Shown piece after piece: positions 7,984-16,511 of a stretch of 47,069 bases of DNA (position 1 is the first letter of the stretch; each line of letters starts with the position of its first letter). Both the position numbers and the translations under genes were made by a program. Source of the DNA: Candidatus Thorarchaeota archaeon (GTDB lineage: Archaea; Asgardarchaeota; Thorarchaeia; Thorarchaeales; Thorarchaeaceae); NCBI GenBank assembly GCA_011364905.1, contig RDNZ01000022.1:1-47069 (forward strand), given 5' to 3'. The notes under the pieces are model-generated. The model did not search any database, had not been told where the DNA came from, and saw only the letters and a list, made by a program, of their open reading frames with translations.

Positions 7984-9636
7984 ATGTACATGAGCGACTC
8001 CGAGTTCGATGTTGTTGTTATTGGTGGCGGAAGCACTGGCACAGCCGTCGCCCGCGATTGTGCAATGCGTGGTTTGAGAACACTACTGTTAGAACGTGAC
8101 GATATTGCATCCGCAACTGTGGGTACATGCGCGGGGATGATTTCTTCAGGTCTCAAATATAGAAACGAACCTGACATCATGGAGCTGTGTTCTGAAGAGG
8201 TTGTGCATTTCAACCATATTGCGCGTCATATTATGATGAAGATCCCAATTCTGGCTCCACTTCTTGACTTGAGCGATGCAGCAAGTGATAGTGGATACAT
8301 CGATGCGTATTCCGAACATGCAGAGGAACGAGAGGTGCCAGCGATGATGTTTCTCACTCCAGAAGCAACACTAGAGATTGAACCAATGGTTCATCCTGAT
8401 GTTATTGCGAGTGTGTATTATGAGGAGTTCTTTATTGACCCCTTCCGTCTATCTCTTCTCCAAGCTCTTGATGCAATAAACCATGGAGCTAAAGTCCATA
8501 CCTATTGCGAGGTCATAGGTTTCGAAAAGACGGGGGGCGAAATTCAAGGAGTTGTGTTCTATAACAGGATAACAGGCACGACAGAAACGGTTCGCACTAA
8601 ACTTGTGGTGAATGCGACTGGACCTTGGGCCCACAAACTAGCTCGGATGAATGACAGCAAACTCGACCTTCGACTCAACAAGGGAACACACGTGATTCTT
8701 GACAGGAGAGTTGTAAATGTAGGAATAACTGCAAGGGCACTTGATGGACGATGGGTCTACCTGTTTCCTCATGAGAATACTACACTTCTAGGCACTACTG
8801 CTTTGGATACTTGGGAAGACCCAGATAGGTTAGTGGCATCCTTTGACGAGATTGAGTATTTGTTACAGAGCATAGAGGCTGTTATCCCGTCAATTCGAGA
8901 GTCGCGGATAATTAGGACAATGGCTGGAATCCGTCCCCTTGTGCCAGATTGGAAAGTCTCTGAAGACAAGGTGACTCGAGGATACCAAATTGTGGACCAT
9001 GAGAATGGGATGATAAGCTTCACTGGCGGCAAACTAGTGATGTGCAGACACATGGCGCAAGATGTCACTGATCTTGTTTGCAAGAAACTTGGAGTTAAGG
9101 CCATATGTAAAACCCATGAAAAGCCTCTTCCTGGGAATGAAGACGATGTGGATGTTGAGTCTCTATCCGTCGAATATGGTATTAGTTTACATACTCTGGA
9201 GCGAATGCGGGCCCGTCGAGGCACAGATATTGTGAAGATACTTGAACTAACAAAGGAACATCCTGAGTGGAAGACTACAATCTGTACATGTGAGCCTGTT
9301 ATCGAAGCGGAGATACGATATGCCATTAGAGAAGAGTTCCCGCAAACGCTGAATGACCTTCGCAGAAGGCTGCGACTTGGAACTGGTCCTTGTCAAGGCA
9401 CCTCCTGCACCTACAAGGCTGCTGCCATACTCTCTGAGGAACTGGATTTAGAAGGAGATGATTTTCTTGTGGATATTCTGGACTTCAAAGCGGAGAGATG
9501 GAAAGGTATTCGTCCATCTATGAGAGGCGAACAGCTAGCCCAGGAAGAACTGGCTCAGGGTATCTACACTTGTGTTGGGAATCTCGACCAATCGGATGTG
9601 GACTATGATCTAAAACCATGGGAGGAGGGTGCCTAG
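7984..9636 (+). CDS. glpA: Anaerobic glycerol-3-phosphate dehydrogenase subunit A
   Basis: Oxidises sn-glycerol-3-phosphate to dihydroxyacetone phosphate with FAD. 550 residues against about 540 for bacterial GlpA. The N-terminal Rossmann segment VVVIGGGSTGTAVARD binds FAD; the dehydrogenase body extends to about residue 370, with TGGKLVMCRHMAQD as the conserved C-terminal FAD contact. The C-terminal third is a BFD-like [2Fe-2S] domain with Cys pairs ICTC and GPCQGTSC, specific to the GlpA subtype rather than aerobic GlpD. ATG 7984 or 7990 may start it; AGGA at 7976-7979 favours neither decisively. The stop abuts the glpB ATG. Confidence 0.92.
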   Translation: MYMSDSEFDVVVIGGGSTGTAVARDCAMRGLRTLLLERDDIASATVGTCAGMISSGLKYRNEPDIMELCSEEVVHFNHIARHIMMKIPILAPLLDLSDAASDSGYIDAYSEHAEEREVPAMMFLTPEATLEIEPMVHPDVIASVYYEEFFIDPFRLSLLQALDAINHGAKVHTYCEVIGFEKTGGEIQGVVFYNRITGTTETVRTKLVVNATGPWAHKLARMNDSKLDLRLNKGTHVILDRRVVNVGITARALDGRWVYLFPHENTTLLGTTALDTWEDPDRLVASFDEIEYLLQSIEAVIPSIRESRIIRTMAGIRPLVPDWKVSEDKVTRGYQIVDHENGMISFTGGKLVMCRHMAQDVTDLVCKKLGVKAICKTHEKPLPGNEDDVDVESLSVEYGISLHTLERMRARRGTDIVKILELTKEHPEWKTTICTCEPVIEAEIRYAIREEFPQTLNDLRRRLRLGTGPCQGTSCTYKAAAILSEELDLEGDDFLVDILDFKAERWKGIRPSMRGEQLAQEELAQGIYTCVGNLDQSDVDYDLKPWEEGA

Positions 9637-11013
9637 ATGGATCTGGAATGCGATGTCTTGGTAATTGGTGCCGGGATGGCGGGTCTGGTAGCTGGAACCA
9701 TTTCTTCCAACGAGGGGGTATCAACGATTCTTCTCAGGAAAGGTCAGAGCGCGACTGCTTACTCTTCTGGTGCCATTGATGTCATGGGTTATCTTCCAGA
9801 TGCCTCTGAGCCTTTTTCAACTCCATCCGAGGGTCTGACAGCTGTCGCAGCTATGTTGCCTTTGCATCCGTACAGCATTGTTGGTTACAGTGAAAGCGTA
9901 CAACCTGACACAGTTGTAGATGAAATTGTGGGAAGCGCACGAGCTGCAATAAGCTGGCTAAAGAACAGTCTCAGGGACACAATTGCACCGCTAATCGGCT
10001 CTTTTGACTCAAACATTAGTGCTCTCACTGTGTTTGGCACTACCAAACCTACTTGTCTAGTTCAAGAAACGATGAATTCAGAATCGCTTCAAGACGAGGA
10101 TAGCACTCTTCTGTTTGCTGGATTTGCTGGATATCCTGACTTCAATCCATCAGCAGCCGCCAAAGTCTTTCTTGAGGACCGAATTGCGATTGGGTTACCA
10201 CCTCGAAAAGTTGGGCGATGTGTTTTGAAGCTAGCACCTTTTGGCAAATTATACAACCTGTCTTCCATAGAGATTGCCAGACACTTGGACCACGGGAATT
10301 CTATTGAGGAATTGGCCAAGCAGTTGAAGCCTCAAGCGGACAAACTGGGTGCGACTCATGTTGCTATTCCTCCAATCCTCGGTATTAGAAATGCCTTGGA
10401 GAACAAGAAGTTGCTCGAAGAACTAACCGGTGTTGAAGTTTTCGAGTTGCTTGGAGTTCCGCCTTCCGTACCCGGATTGCGACTTCAAATGGCTCTTGAG
10501 GGCCTATTTAGAAAAGGGGGAGGTAGACTGCTAGCAGGGCACGAAGCGATATCATACACAAAGAATGGCGAACTGCTGGATGCAGTCATGGTTCGGACAC
10601 CCCGCCGCAGGATGAAGATCAAATCTAAGGCAACTATCCTAGCAACAGGGAAATTCATAGGAGGCGGACTAGCTGGTGATGAAAACGGGATTCGCGAAAC
10701 TGTGTTTGACCTGATGACAGTCACAGGGACTTATCACTCAGCAGGAGATATTACTCCCTCTCGCTTTACAAATCGAGTATCAATTACTCCAAGTAGTCAG
10801 CCAGTCTATTCTTGCGGCTTGACAGTTGATCCTCATTTTAGACCTGTCCAAGAAGATGGAGTAGAGTGGTCATCCAACCTGTTCGCTGCAGGATCTATCC
10901 TAGCTGGTTATGATTACTCGTCTGAGAAGAGTGGATTAGGCGTGGCGACAACAACCGGATACATTGCGATAAGAAAAGCGATGGACTTTCTTAAGGGGGT
11001 GGATTTGAAATGA
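9637..11013 (+). CDS. glpB: Anaerobic glycerol-3-phosphate dehydrogenase subunit B
   Basis: 458 residues. It opens with a second FAD/NAD Rossmann motif, VLVIGAGMAGLVAGT, then the GlpB signature SATAYSSGAIDVMGY at about 42-56. Near the C-terminus, NLFAAGSILAGYDY and SGLGVATTTGYIA match the flavoprotein closing motif. GlpB links GlpA to the Fe-S subunit GlpC for electron transfer towards the membrane. The ATG follows the glpA stop with no gap, and its end overlaps glpC by 4 bases (ATGA), so the three subunits are probably translated in a coupled way. Confidence 0.92.
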   Translation: MDLECDVLVIGAGMAGLVAGTISSNEGVSTILLRKGQSATAYSSGAIDVMGYLPDASEPFSTPSEGLTAVAAMLPLHPYSIVGYSESVQPDTVVDEIVGSARAAISWLKNSLRDTIAPLIGSFDSNISALTVFGTTKPTCLVQETMNSESLQDEDSTLLFAGFAGYPDFNPSAAAKVFLEDRIAIGLPPRKVGRCVLKLAPFGKLYNLSSIEIARHLDHGNSIEELAKQLKPQADKLGATHVAIPPILGIRNALENKKLLEELTGVEVFELLGVPPSVPGLRLQMALEGLFRKGGGRLLAGHEAISYTKNGELLDAVMVRTPRRRMKIKSKATILATGKFIGGGLAGDENGIRETVFDLMTVTGTYHSAGDITPSRFTNRVSITPSSQPVYSCGLTVDPHFRPVQEDGVEWSSNLFAAGSILAGYDYSSEKSGLGVATTTGYIAIRKAMDFLKGVDLK

Positions 11014-12248
11014 ATGAAGACGAAGCCTTTGAGTATGTGAAAGGCACTCTTAGGAGTGAACGAATCACTCCGTACCATCCGTATGAAATCGAAGTCGTAA
11101 GATCAATTGAGAAATGTATTAACTGCGGTCTCTGCATAAATCATTGTCCTGTTGTTGCTGCAGTGGGCATTGATAGATTCAGTGGCCCCCGAAGCATCGC
11201 AGTAGAACTAAGCCGTTCTCCTCCTGAATATTGGTCCACTGCTGATATCGTCTATCTCTGTACAGGGTGCGGTACATGTCGTGAAGTGTGCCCGAAGAAT
11301 GTTGACATCCCTGAAGTTGTGAATCTAATCCGTGCAAGGATCTTCAAGCATCGACCTGATCTAGTTCCCAAGGGATTCTACGTGGTTCAGGAACCGCTAA
11401 CAGAGTATAACCTGGCGTTCCAACCGTGGGAGGACAAGGAAGAGAAATCCGAGAGTAGGGACATGCGACTGGAGAAGCTCGGGCTTCCTTATGTACAAGA
11501 CCGAGTTCTCGATAAAGCCGAGATTCTTTTCTATCCTGGCTGTCAAGCTGAGGAGAGAGCTCAGGAGGTACGAGAAGCGGCAAAAGTAATTCTGGATTAT
11601 TTCGATGTTGACTATACACTCCTCGATGAGATGTCTTGTTGCGGACTGCCAGCCCGTCTAATGGGTGATGACCAAACTGCAAGATCACTGGCTGACAGAC
11701 TGAAAAAGAAAGTAAAGAAAATGGGAATCAAGAAAGTTGTAACTACCTGTGCAGGGTGTACTTCCAATCTGTCAGATCTTTCGTATTACTTTGATTGGGG
11801 TGTTCCAACCGTTCACATCCTTGAGTTCCTTGCAGAGGATATTGGACTGCAACGATTTGGAGAGGACATGGCGAATTCCTCTAGGTTGTCCCCCGTACAT
11901 GTCACTGTCCACGATCCCTGCCACCTCATAAGACACACTTCTCGCCAGATTATGGATTATGCTCTTGAGATACTTCGTGAAATACCAAATGTGCGAGTTA
12001 CTGAATCAGAGGCATATGACTCGTGTTGCGGAGGTGGTGGACTAGTTTCTTACCATTCGCGTGACGTGGCTGATGCTGTGGTAAAGGAGAACATCGAAGC
12101 GATACAGAAGACTGGTGCAGAGCGACTTGTGACTCCATGCCCCCTATGCACTGCACAGATTGAAAACAATCTTTTCAAGTCAGGGAGTTCTGTTGAGGTT
12201 GATGATCTAACAGTTTTCATCGCTCAAAGACTTCCAAAGAAAGGGTGA
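11010..12248 (+). CDS. glpC: Anaerobic glycerol-3-phosphate dehydrogenase Fe-S subunit C (HdrD-like)
   Basis: 412 residues. Two [4Fe-4S] motifs occur early: CINCGLCINHCP (about 34-45) and CTGCGTCREVCPKN (about 85-98). Two CCG domains follow, with MSCCGLPARLMGD and YDSCCGGGGLVSY as their cysteine-rich cores and CAGC and CPLC as partner cysteines. This is the GlpC/HdrD architecture, which passes electrons from GlpAB to a quinone or heterodisulfide-like acceptor. There is no membrane helix, so membrane attachment must be peripheral. The start overlaps glpB; the next gene begins 7 bases after the stop. Confidence 0.9.
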   Translation: MNEDEAFEYVKGTLRSERITPYHPYEIEVVRSIEKCINCGLCINHCPVVAAVGIDRFSGPRSIAVELSRSPPEYWSTADIVYLCTGCGTCREVCPKNVDIPEVVNLIRARIFKHRPDLVPKGFYVVQEPLTEYNLAFQPWEDKEEKSESRDMRLEKLGLPYVQDRVLDKAEILFYPGCQAEERAQEVREAAKVILDYFDVDYTLLDEMSCCGLPARLMGDDQTARSLADRLKKKVKKMGIKKVVTTCAGCTSNLSDLSYYFDWGVPTVHILEFLAEDIGLQRFGEDMANSSRLSPVHVTVHDPCHLIRHTSRQIMDYALEILREIPNVRVTESEAYDSCCGGGGLVSYHSRDVADAVVKENIEAIQKTGAERLVTPCPLCTAQIENNLFKSGSSVEVDDLTVFIAQRLPKKG

Positions 12249-12255
12249 ACCGAAC

Positions 12256-13683
12256 TTGCTCGATTCCAACACACGGAAAAAGGCTTCTGATAAGCTAAGG
12301 AAAATTGTAGGTTCTGAGTACATCACTATGCATGAAACTGATAGAATTCTTAACGCTCATGATGCATGGCCTTTGAGTGAGGCAAAAATCAGAGCCGGTG
12401 AAATGCTGCCATTAGCTGACTTCGTTGTGTTTCCAGGGTCTGCTGAGGAAATTTCGAAAGTACTTGTCGTGGCAAATGAGCTTAAAATTCCGGTGACTCC
12501 TGTAGGTGGTGGAGCAGGGACGTGTGGCGGTACACTCCCTATCTATGGTGGAATTCAACTTGACCTCAAGCGGCTGAACAAGATAGGTGAGATTGACCAC
12601 GATTCGATGCTAATAAGAGCCCAAGCTGGTGTTGTAGGAATTGATTTGGAGGAAGAGGTGAACCGTCATGGGTACACAACGGGTCATACTCCCACATCTC
12701 TCCGTGCGTCCAATATTGGAGGGTTCATTGCTACACGATCTGGAGGATCCATGTCATCTCTCTATGGTAAGATTGAGGATTTGACATTGGGGCTCCAAGT
12801 TGTTCTCCCAAATGGCTCCATTGTTGAAACAAAAGCAGTCCCCCGACACTCTGTGGGTCCAGACCTTCGACAGCTCTTCATTGGTTCTGAGGGTACCCTA
12901 GGAGTCATCACTGAAGCTACCCTAAGGCTATTTCCGAAACCTGAAAAACGCCGTTTCAGAAGTTTCAGCTTTCCTGACGTGCATAGTGGGATCGAGGCGA
13001 TTCGAAAAATCTTCAGAGTAGGAATAATTCCATCTGTTGCCCGTTTATATGACCCTGAAGATGCCGCTCTAACTTTTTCCATGAACTTTGAGTTTGATGA
13101 GGGTCACTGCATGCTCCTTCTAGCATTTGATGGAGCAACAGAGAGAGTGGACTTAGATGATAACGAGTCAACAAGGATTTGCATAGAAGAAGGAGGAACT
13201 AATCAAGGAGAAGGCCCATCGAAGCGTTGGTGGGAACATCGATATGATATGTACTATCCTACTCGTCTTACTACTGCGGGCTATGCCATCGGTGACACAA
13301 TAGACATTGTAGCAACATATGACAAACTAGAGAATGTCTACCATTCGATGAAGAAAGACATGGAGGCTGAAGATGCTGTGGTTATGTCCCACTTTTCCCA
13401 CATGTATCAGAATGGTGGGAGTATCTACATGATTTTCTTTACATCGCAACCTGATGCTGAAACGGCATGGAATACTTACAAGAGAATTTGGGACGCGGGC
13501 ATAGCTGCTTGTCATCGAGAAGGTGGAACCATGAGTCACCAACATGGTGTCGGTCTCTCACGAAGCAGCTATACAGAGGATGAGCTGGGTTCTGGCTTTG
13601 GCGTTCTAAAGAAAATCAAAGATGCGCTAGATCCTAATGGTATTATGAATCCTGGCAAGCTGGGACTGGGGGTGCGTGGGTGA
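12256..13683 (+). CDS. FAD-linked oxidase, GlcD/D-lactate dehydrogenase-like
   Basis: 475 residues starting at TTG 12256, with GGTGA of the glpC end acting as SD. The PCMH-type FAD domain shows VTPVGGGAGTCGGTLPIYGG and later GGFIATRSGGSMSSLYGKIEDL and GSEGTLGVITEATLR. The FAD-oxidase C-domain ends in HQHGVGLSR and NPNGIMNPGKLG-like segments (ALDPNGIMNPGK). The family oxidises 2-hydroxyacids (glycolate, D-lactate, D-2-hydroxyglutarate) or alkyl-G3P ethers. Paired by a 4-base overlap with the Fe-S protein downstream, it forms a GlcDF-like unit. Location behind glpABC suggests a substrate linked to glycerol catabolism, but which one cannot be seen. Confidence 0.88.
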   Translation: MLDSNTRKKASDKLRKIVGSEYITMHETDRILNAHDAWPLSEAKIRAGEMLPLADFVVFPGSAEEISKVLVVANELKIPVTPVGGGAGTCGGTLPIYGGIQLDLKRLNKIGEIDHDSMLIRAQAGVVGIDLEEEVNRHGYTTGHTPTSLRASNIGGFIATRSGGSMSSLYGKIEDLTLGLQVVLPNGSIVETKAVPRHSVGPDLRQLFIGSEGTLGVITEATLRLFPKPEKRRFRSFSFPDVHSGIEAIRKIFRVGIIPSVARLYDPEDAALTFSMNFEFDEGHCMLLLAFDGATERVDLDDNESTRICIEEGGTNQGEGPSKRWWEHRYDMYYPTRLTTAGYAIGDTIDIVATYDKLENVYHSMKKDMEAEDAVVMSHFSHMYQNGGSIYMIFFTSQPDAETAWNTYKRIWDAGIAACHREGGTMSHQHGVGLSRSSYTEDELGSGFGVLKKIKDALDPNGIMNPGKLGLGVRG

Positions 13684-14804
13684 CAGAACAAGGCAAGATT
13701 GCTGAACAAGTGAGGATGTGCGCTGCATGTCCTAAGATGTGTAGGCATGTTTGTCCCACTTTTTTTGCATGGAGATCTGATGCTCCCACTCCTCATGGTC
13801 GGGCTTTATTATTACATCAAGAAATTACGGGATTACGCAATATCGATGAACGAGGCGTTGAGGTACTGTATCAGTGCCTTGAATGCAGTCATTGCCTTAC
13901 TTGGTGCAAACCAGAGATAGACATAGCTTCTCTTGTTGAGAACAAACGATGTGATCTGGTGAAATCAGGACGTCAGCCTTCTGGTGTAAATCGACTTGCG
14001 AATTTTGTAAAAGAAACACACAATCCGTTTGGTGAGAAGCACTCAAAAAGGAATGATTGGTTAAAGACCGGTAGTTTGAATGGCCCGAAAATAATCTACT
14101 TTTCTGGCTGCACAGCCGCATATCGAGAAAAGAGCATTGCTCAGGATACGATTTCGATTCTTGAGTATCTTGGATATTCAGTTGCAATTACGCCTGATGA
14201 ATGGTGTTGTGGAAGTCCATTATTCAGAACTGGGGATACGGCGACTGGACTAAAACAAGCATCCCATAATGTTGAAGTATTGAATGATATCAATGCAGAG
14301 GAAATTATAGTCACATGTCCAGGATGCTATCGTGCACTCACGAAAGATTATCCTGAGAACGGTTTCGAACTCGATAAACCTGTGCAGCACATAAGCGAAT
14401 TTTTGAATAGATTGGTAGACAAATTGCCTCAGGGAGATACCAATGGGTCGGTCACATTTCATGATCCATGTCATCTCGGACGACACTCTGGTGTCTATGA
14501 TGCACCGCGTGCAGTCATTGAACGAATTTCTGGCAATCCCATTGTCGAGATGGAGAGAAACAGAGAGAACGCAATGTGTTGCGGTAATGGAGCTGGTCTA
14601 AGAACCCTTTTTCCAGAGCATGCCAAAATGATAGGGTCTGAAAGAGTTCGTCAGGCGTTGAACATCAATGCAAATTGTATTGTGACATCATGCCCTTTTT
14701 GCAAAGAAATGCTGGAGGCGCAATCAGAGAGGAGAGTCGCTGTCTTTGACTTGCCTGAATTTGTCATGCAAGGGATTGAAAGCCGCAATGTGAAGACAGA
14801 TTAG
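13680..14804 (+). CDS. GlcF/HdrD-like Fe-S oxidoreductase
   Basis: 374 residues from GTG 13680, overlapping the upstream flavoprotein by 4 bases. First cluster motif CAACPKMCRHVCP (C-x2-C-x3-C-x3-C, about residues 12-24), second CLECSHCLTWCKP (about 65-77). Two CCG domains follow, with EWCCGSPLFRTGD and AMCCGNGAGLRTL as cores and CPGC and CPFC as partners. It should accept electrons from the FAD subunit and pass them to a membrane carrier or heterodisulfide-type acceptor. The wider first motif distinguishes it from glpC, so these are two related but separate electron-transfer subunits in one transcript. Confidence 0.87.
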   Translation: MTEQGKIAEQVRMCAACPKMCRHVCPTFFAWRSDAPTPHGRALLLHQEITGLRNIDERGVEVLYQCLECSHCLTWCKPEIDIASLVENKRCDLVKSGRQPSGVNRLANFVKETHNPFGEKHSKRNDWLKTGSLNGPKIIYFSGCTAAYREKSIAQDTISILEYLGYSVAITPDEWCCGSPLFRTGDTATGLKQASHNVEVLNDINAEEIIVTCPGCYRALTKDYPENGFELDKPVQHISEFLNRLVDKLPQGDTNGSVTFHDPCHLGRHSGVYDAPRAVIERISGNPIVEMERNRENAMCCGNGAGLRTLFPEHAKMIGSERVRQALNINANCIVTSCPFCKEMLEAQSERRVAVFDLPEFVMQGIESRNVKTD

Positions 14805-14832
14805 GATTAGAAAGCAAAACTTGGTGATTTGT

Positions 14833-15951
14833 ATGAACGCAGAGGAAGCCCTACAACTCAAGGTTCGACTCCTTACACAAGGTGCCCGTTTCTCAGACAA
14901 ACAGCTGAATCTCCGAAAAGGCGGTGCAGGTCCGGTAGGTGGTAAATACTTCATTCTTCCGAATGGTCTAACATGCGGGGTACCAATTCGACAAGGTGAA
15001 ATGGCAAAGCTATACAAATCCGCTCCTATTGAACAAACAGATGATCCCAGCGTCTGGATCTACGACAATGAGGTGGAGCTGAAAAATATCCCGCGTCCCA
15101 AGTTCCTAGACCAAAAGACTGCTGATGGTACTCCTTTTCAAAAGATTGCGTTGCTGCATAGTGTTGGTACTCTCGCAACCACTGTCTATCAAGCTTGCAG
15201 ATATTGGGATGCTGGAACACAGTGCAAATACTGCACCATCCCCACGTCATACATGTCCGGTGCCACTGTACTCAAGAAATCCCCTGAGCACTTCGCAGAG
15301 GTTCTACTTGCTGCAGAGCGAGAAGGTGTAGTGAAGAATGTACTTTTGACAACTGGTACTCCCGATACTCCCGATATGGGCTTAGAACTCCTCATTTCTA
15401 TCATTGAGGCCATTCGTGAAGTGAGTAAAATTCCGGTTGGTGTCCAATTTGAACCCCCTGTTGAGAAGGAATGGATTCGCGATGTGGCAAATGCGGGAGC
15501 CAATGCCATTGGGATGCATATCGAGAGTGCTGATGAATCCATTAGAGAAGAGATGTGTCCTGGCAAATTCGAGTATGGCCCATTGGATTTGTACCGCAAA
15601 AGTTGGCTGTATGCTCTTGATTATCTTGGCCGTGGTAATGTCAGCACATTCCTGCTCTATGGGCTTGGGGAAGATCTTGAGAAGACACTAATGCTTGTGA
15701 GGGAGCTTGCTGATGAAGGTGTACTTCCCGTTGTCACCCCTGTTCGACCTGGCCACGGAAGTCAACTATCTGATTTCATTCCTACGTACGTGAAAGACTT
15801 GGATGCCTCAGTGGCGTTCTACAAGAAAATTGGGACAATTCTCTATGAGAATAACCTTAATCCTGAGAAAACTGCTGCGGGATGTCACAAATGTGGTGGT
15901 TGCACACCCGGACAGGAAGCCTATGATTGGGCTGCAGAGAATCACGAATAG
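14833..15951 (+). CDS. Radical SAM protein resembling the MSMEG_0568 family
   Basis: 372 residues from ATG 14833; GGTGA at 14823-14827 sits 5 bases upstream, so the earlier in-frame TTG is rejected. The cluster ligands are C122, C131 and C134, spaced C-x8-C-x2-C instead of the usual C-x3-C-x2-C. The N-terminal GGAGPVGGKYFILPNG and the wide spacing recall, from memory, the radical SAM protein of the bacterial nitrilase (Nit1/MSMEG_0568) cluster, where a GNAT enzyme is also a neighbour, as here. GCHKCGGCTPG near the C-terminus could bind a second cluster or metal. The substrate is unknown. It follows the GlcF-like gene by 28 bases. Confidence 0.78.
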   Translation: MNAEEALQLKVRLLTQGARFSDKQLNLRKGGAGPVGGKYFILPNGLTCGVPIRQGEMAKLYKSAPIEQTDDPSVWIYDNEVELKNIPRPKFLDQKTADGTPFQKIALLHSVGTLATTVYQACRYWDAGTQCKYCTIPTSYMSGATVLKKSPEHFAEVLLAAEREGVVKNVLLTTGTPDTPDMGLELLISIIEAIREVSKIPVGVQFEPPVEKEWIRDVANAGANAIGMHIESADESIREEMCPGKFEYGPLDLYRKSWLYALDYLGRGNVSTFLLYGLGEDLEKTLMLVRELADEGVLPVVTPVRPGHGSQLSDFIPTYVKDLDASVAFYKKIGTILYENNLNPEKTAAGCHKCGGCTPGQEAYDWAAENHE

Positions 15952-15994
15952 TCTATAAATCACGAAATATAACCTTGAACCCTCTTTTGGCGAG

Positions 15995-16489
15995 ATGAGA
16001 GAGATGAATGCGTTTCCTGCAGAAGAGATTCGAATAATCGAGTTTGGCGAAGAGGATGCAGAAGAGCTTTCAGAGCTATTCCGAGAGGTTTGGCCGTTAG
16101 CTGTTGAATATCCTGAACACTGGAGGAAAAAGAGGATGTACTCCCCTAAGCGGATTATTGAGGAGATGCGGGCTGGGTATCACTATTTCGGGAGTAGACT
16201 CGAGGGAAAAATAGTTGGGGTCTATAAGGCCATAATCACTGAAAAGGGTCTATACGGAGAGCAACAAAGCGTAAGACGTGATTGTAGAGCTACCGGACTT
16301 GCGTCTGCAATGTACATGCAATTTGCAGAGTATGGTAGAGCTCATGGCTGCAAACGCAATTATTGTAACATTCTTGTTGGACAAGAAGTTGGAGAGAAAC
16401 TTATGAAGAAGTTTGGTTTTCATCCTTGGGGAGAACCATATGAACAATCAGAGGGCATGCTGGTACAAATGTACGAGCGACTTCTTTGA
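15995..16489 (+). CDS. GNAT-family N-acetyltransferase
   Basis: 164 residues. The acetyl-CoA-binding motif A is SVRRDCRATGLASAMYMQF (Q/RxxGxA form: RATGLA), followed by the beta-5/alpha-4 segment GEKLMKKFGFHPWGEP typical of the fold. The acceptor cannot be deduced. It begins 44 bases after the radical SAM gene on the same strand. ATG 15995 and ATG 16004 are both possible starts. The radical SAM/GNAT order suggests that the two act on one product. Confidence 0.85.
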   Translation: MREMNAFPAEEIRIIEFGEEDAEELSELFREVWPLAVEYPEHWRKKRMYSPKRIIEEMRAGYHYFGSRLEGKIVGVYKAIITEKGLYGEQQSVRRDCRATGLASAMYMQFAEYGRAHGCKRNYCNILVGQEVGEKLMKKFGFHPWGEPYEQSEGMLVQMYERLL

Positions 16490-16511
16490 TTTACAAGCTT
16501 GTTGTCCATTT

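Noticed and set aside
7773..8099. Open frame of 108 codons between the kinase and glpA
   Set aside because: It overlaps both real genes in another frame, and its composition is not protein-like.
15026..15691. Several long open frames inside the radical SAM gene
   Set aside because: They are shadows of the real coding frame, without start signals or motifs.
16494..16503. ACAAGCTTGT palindrome after the GNAT gene
   Set aside because: It has no loop or clear T tail, so it is not a convincing terminator.
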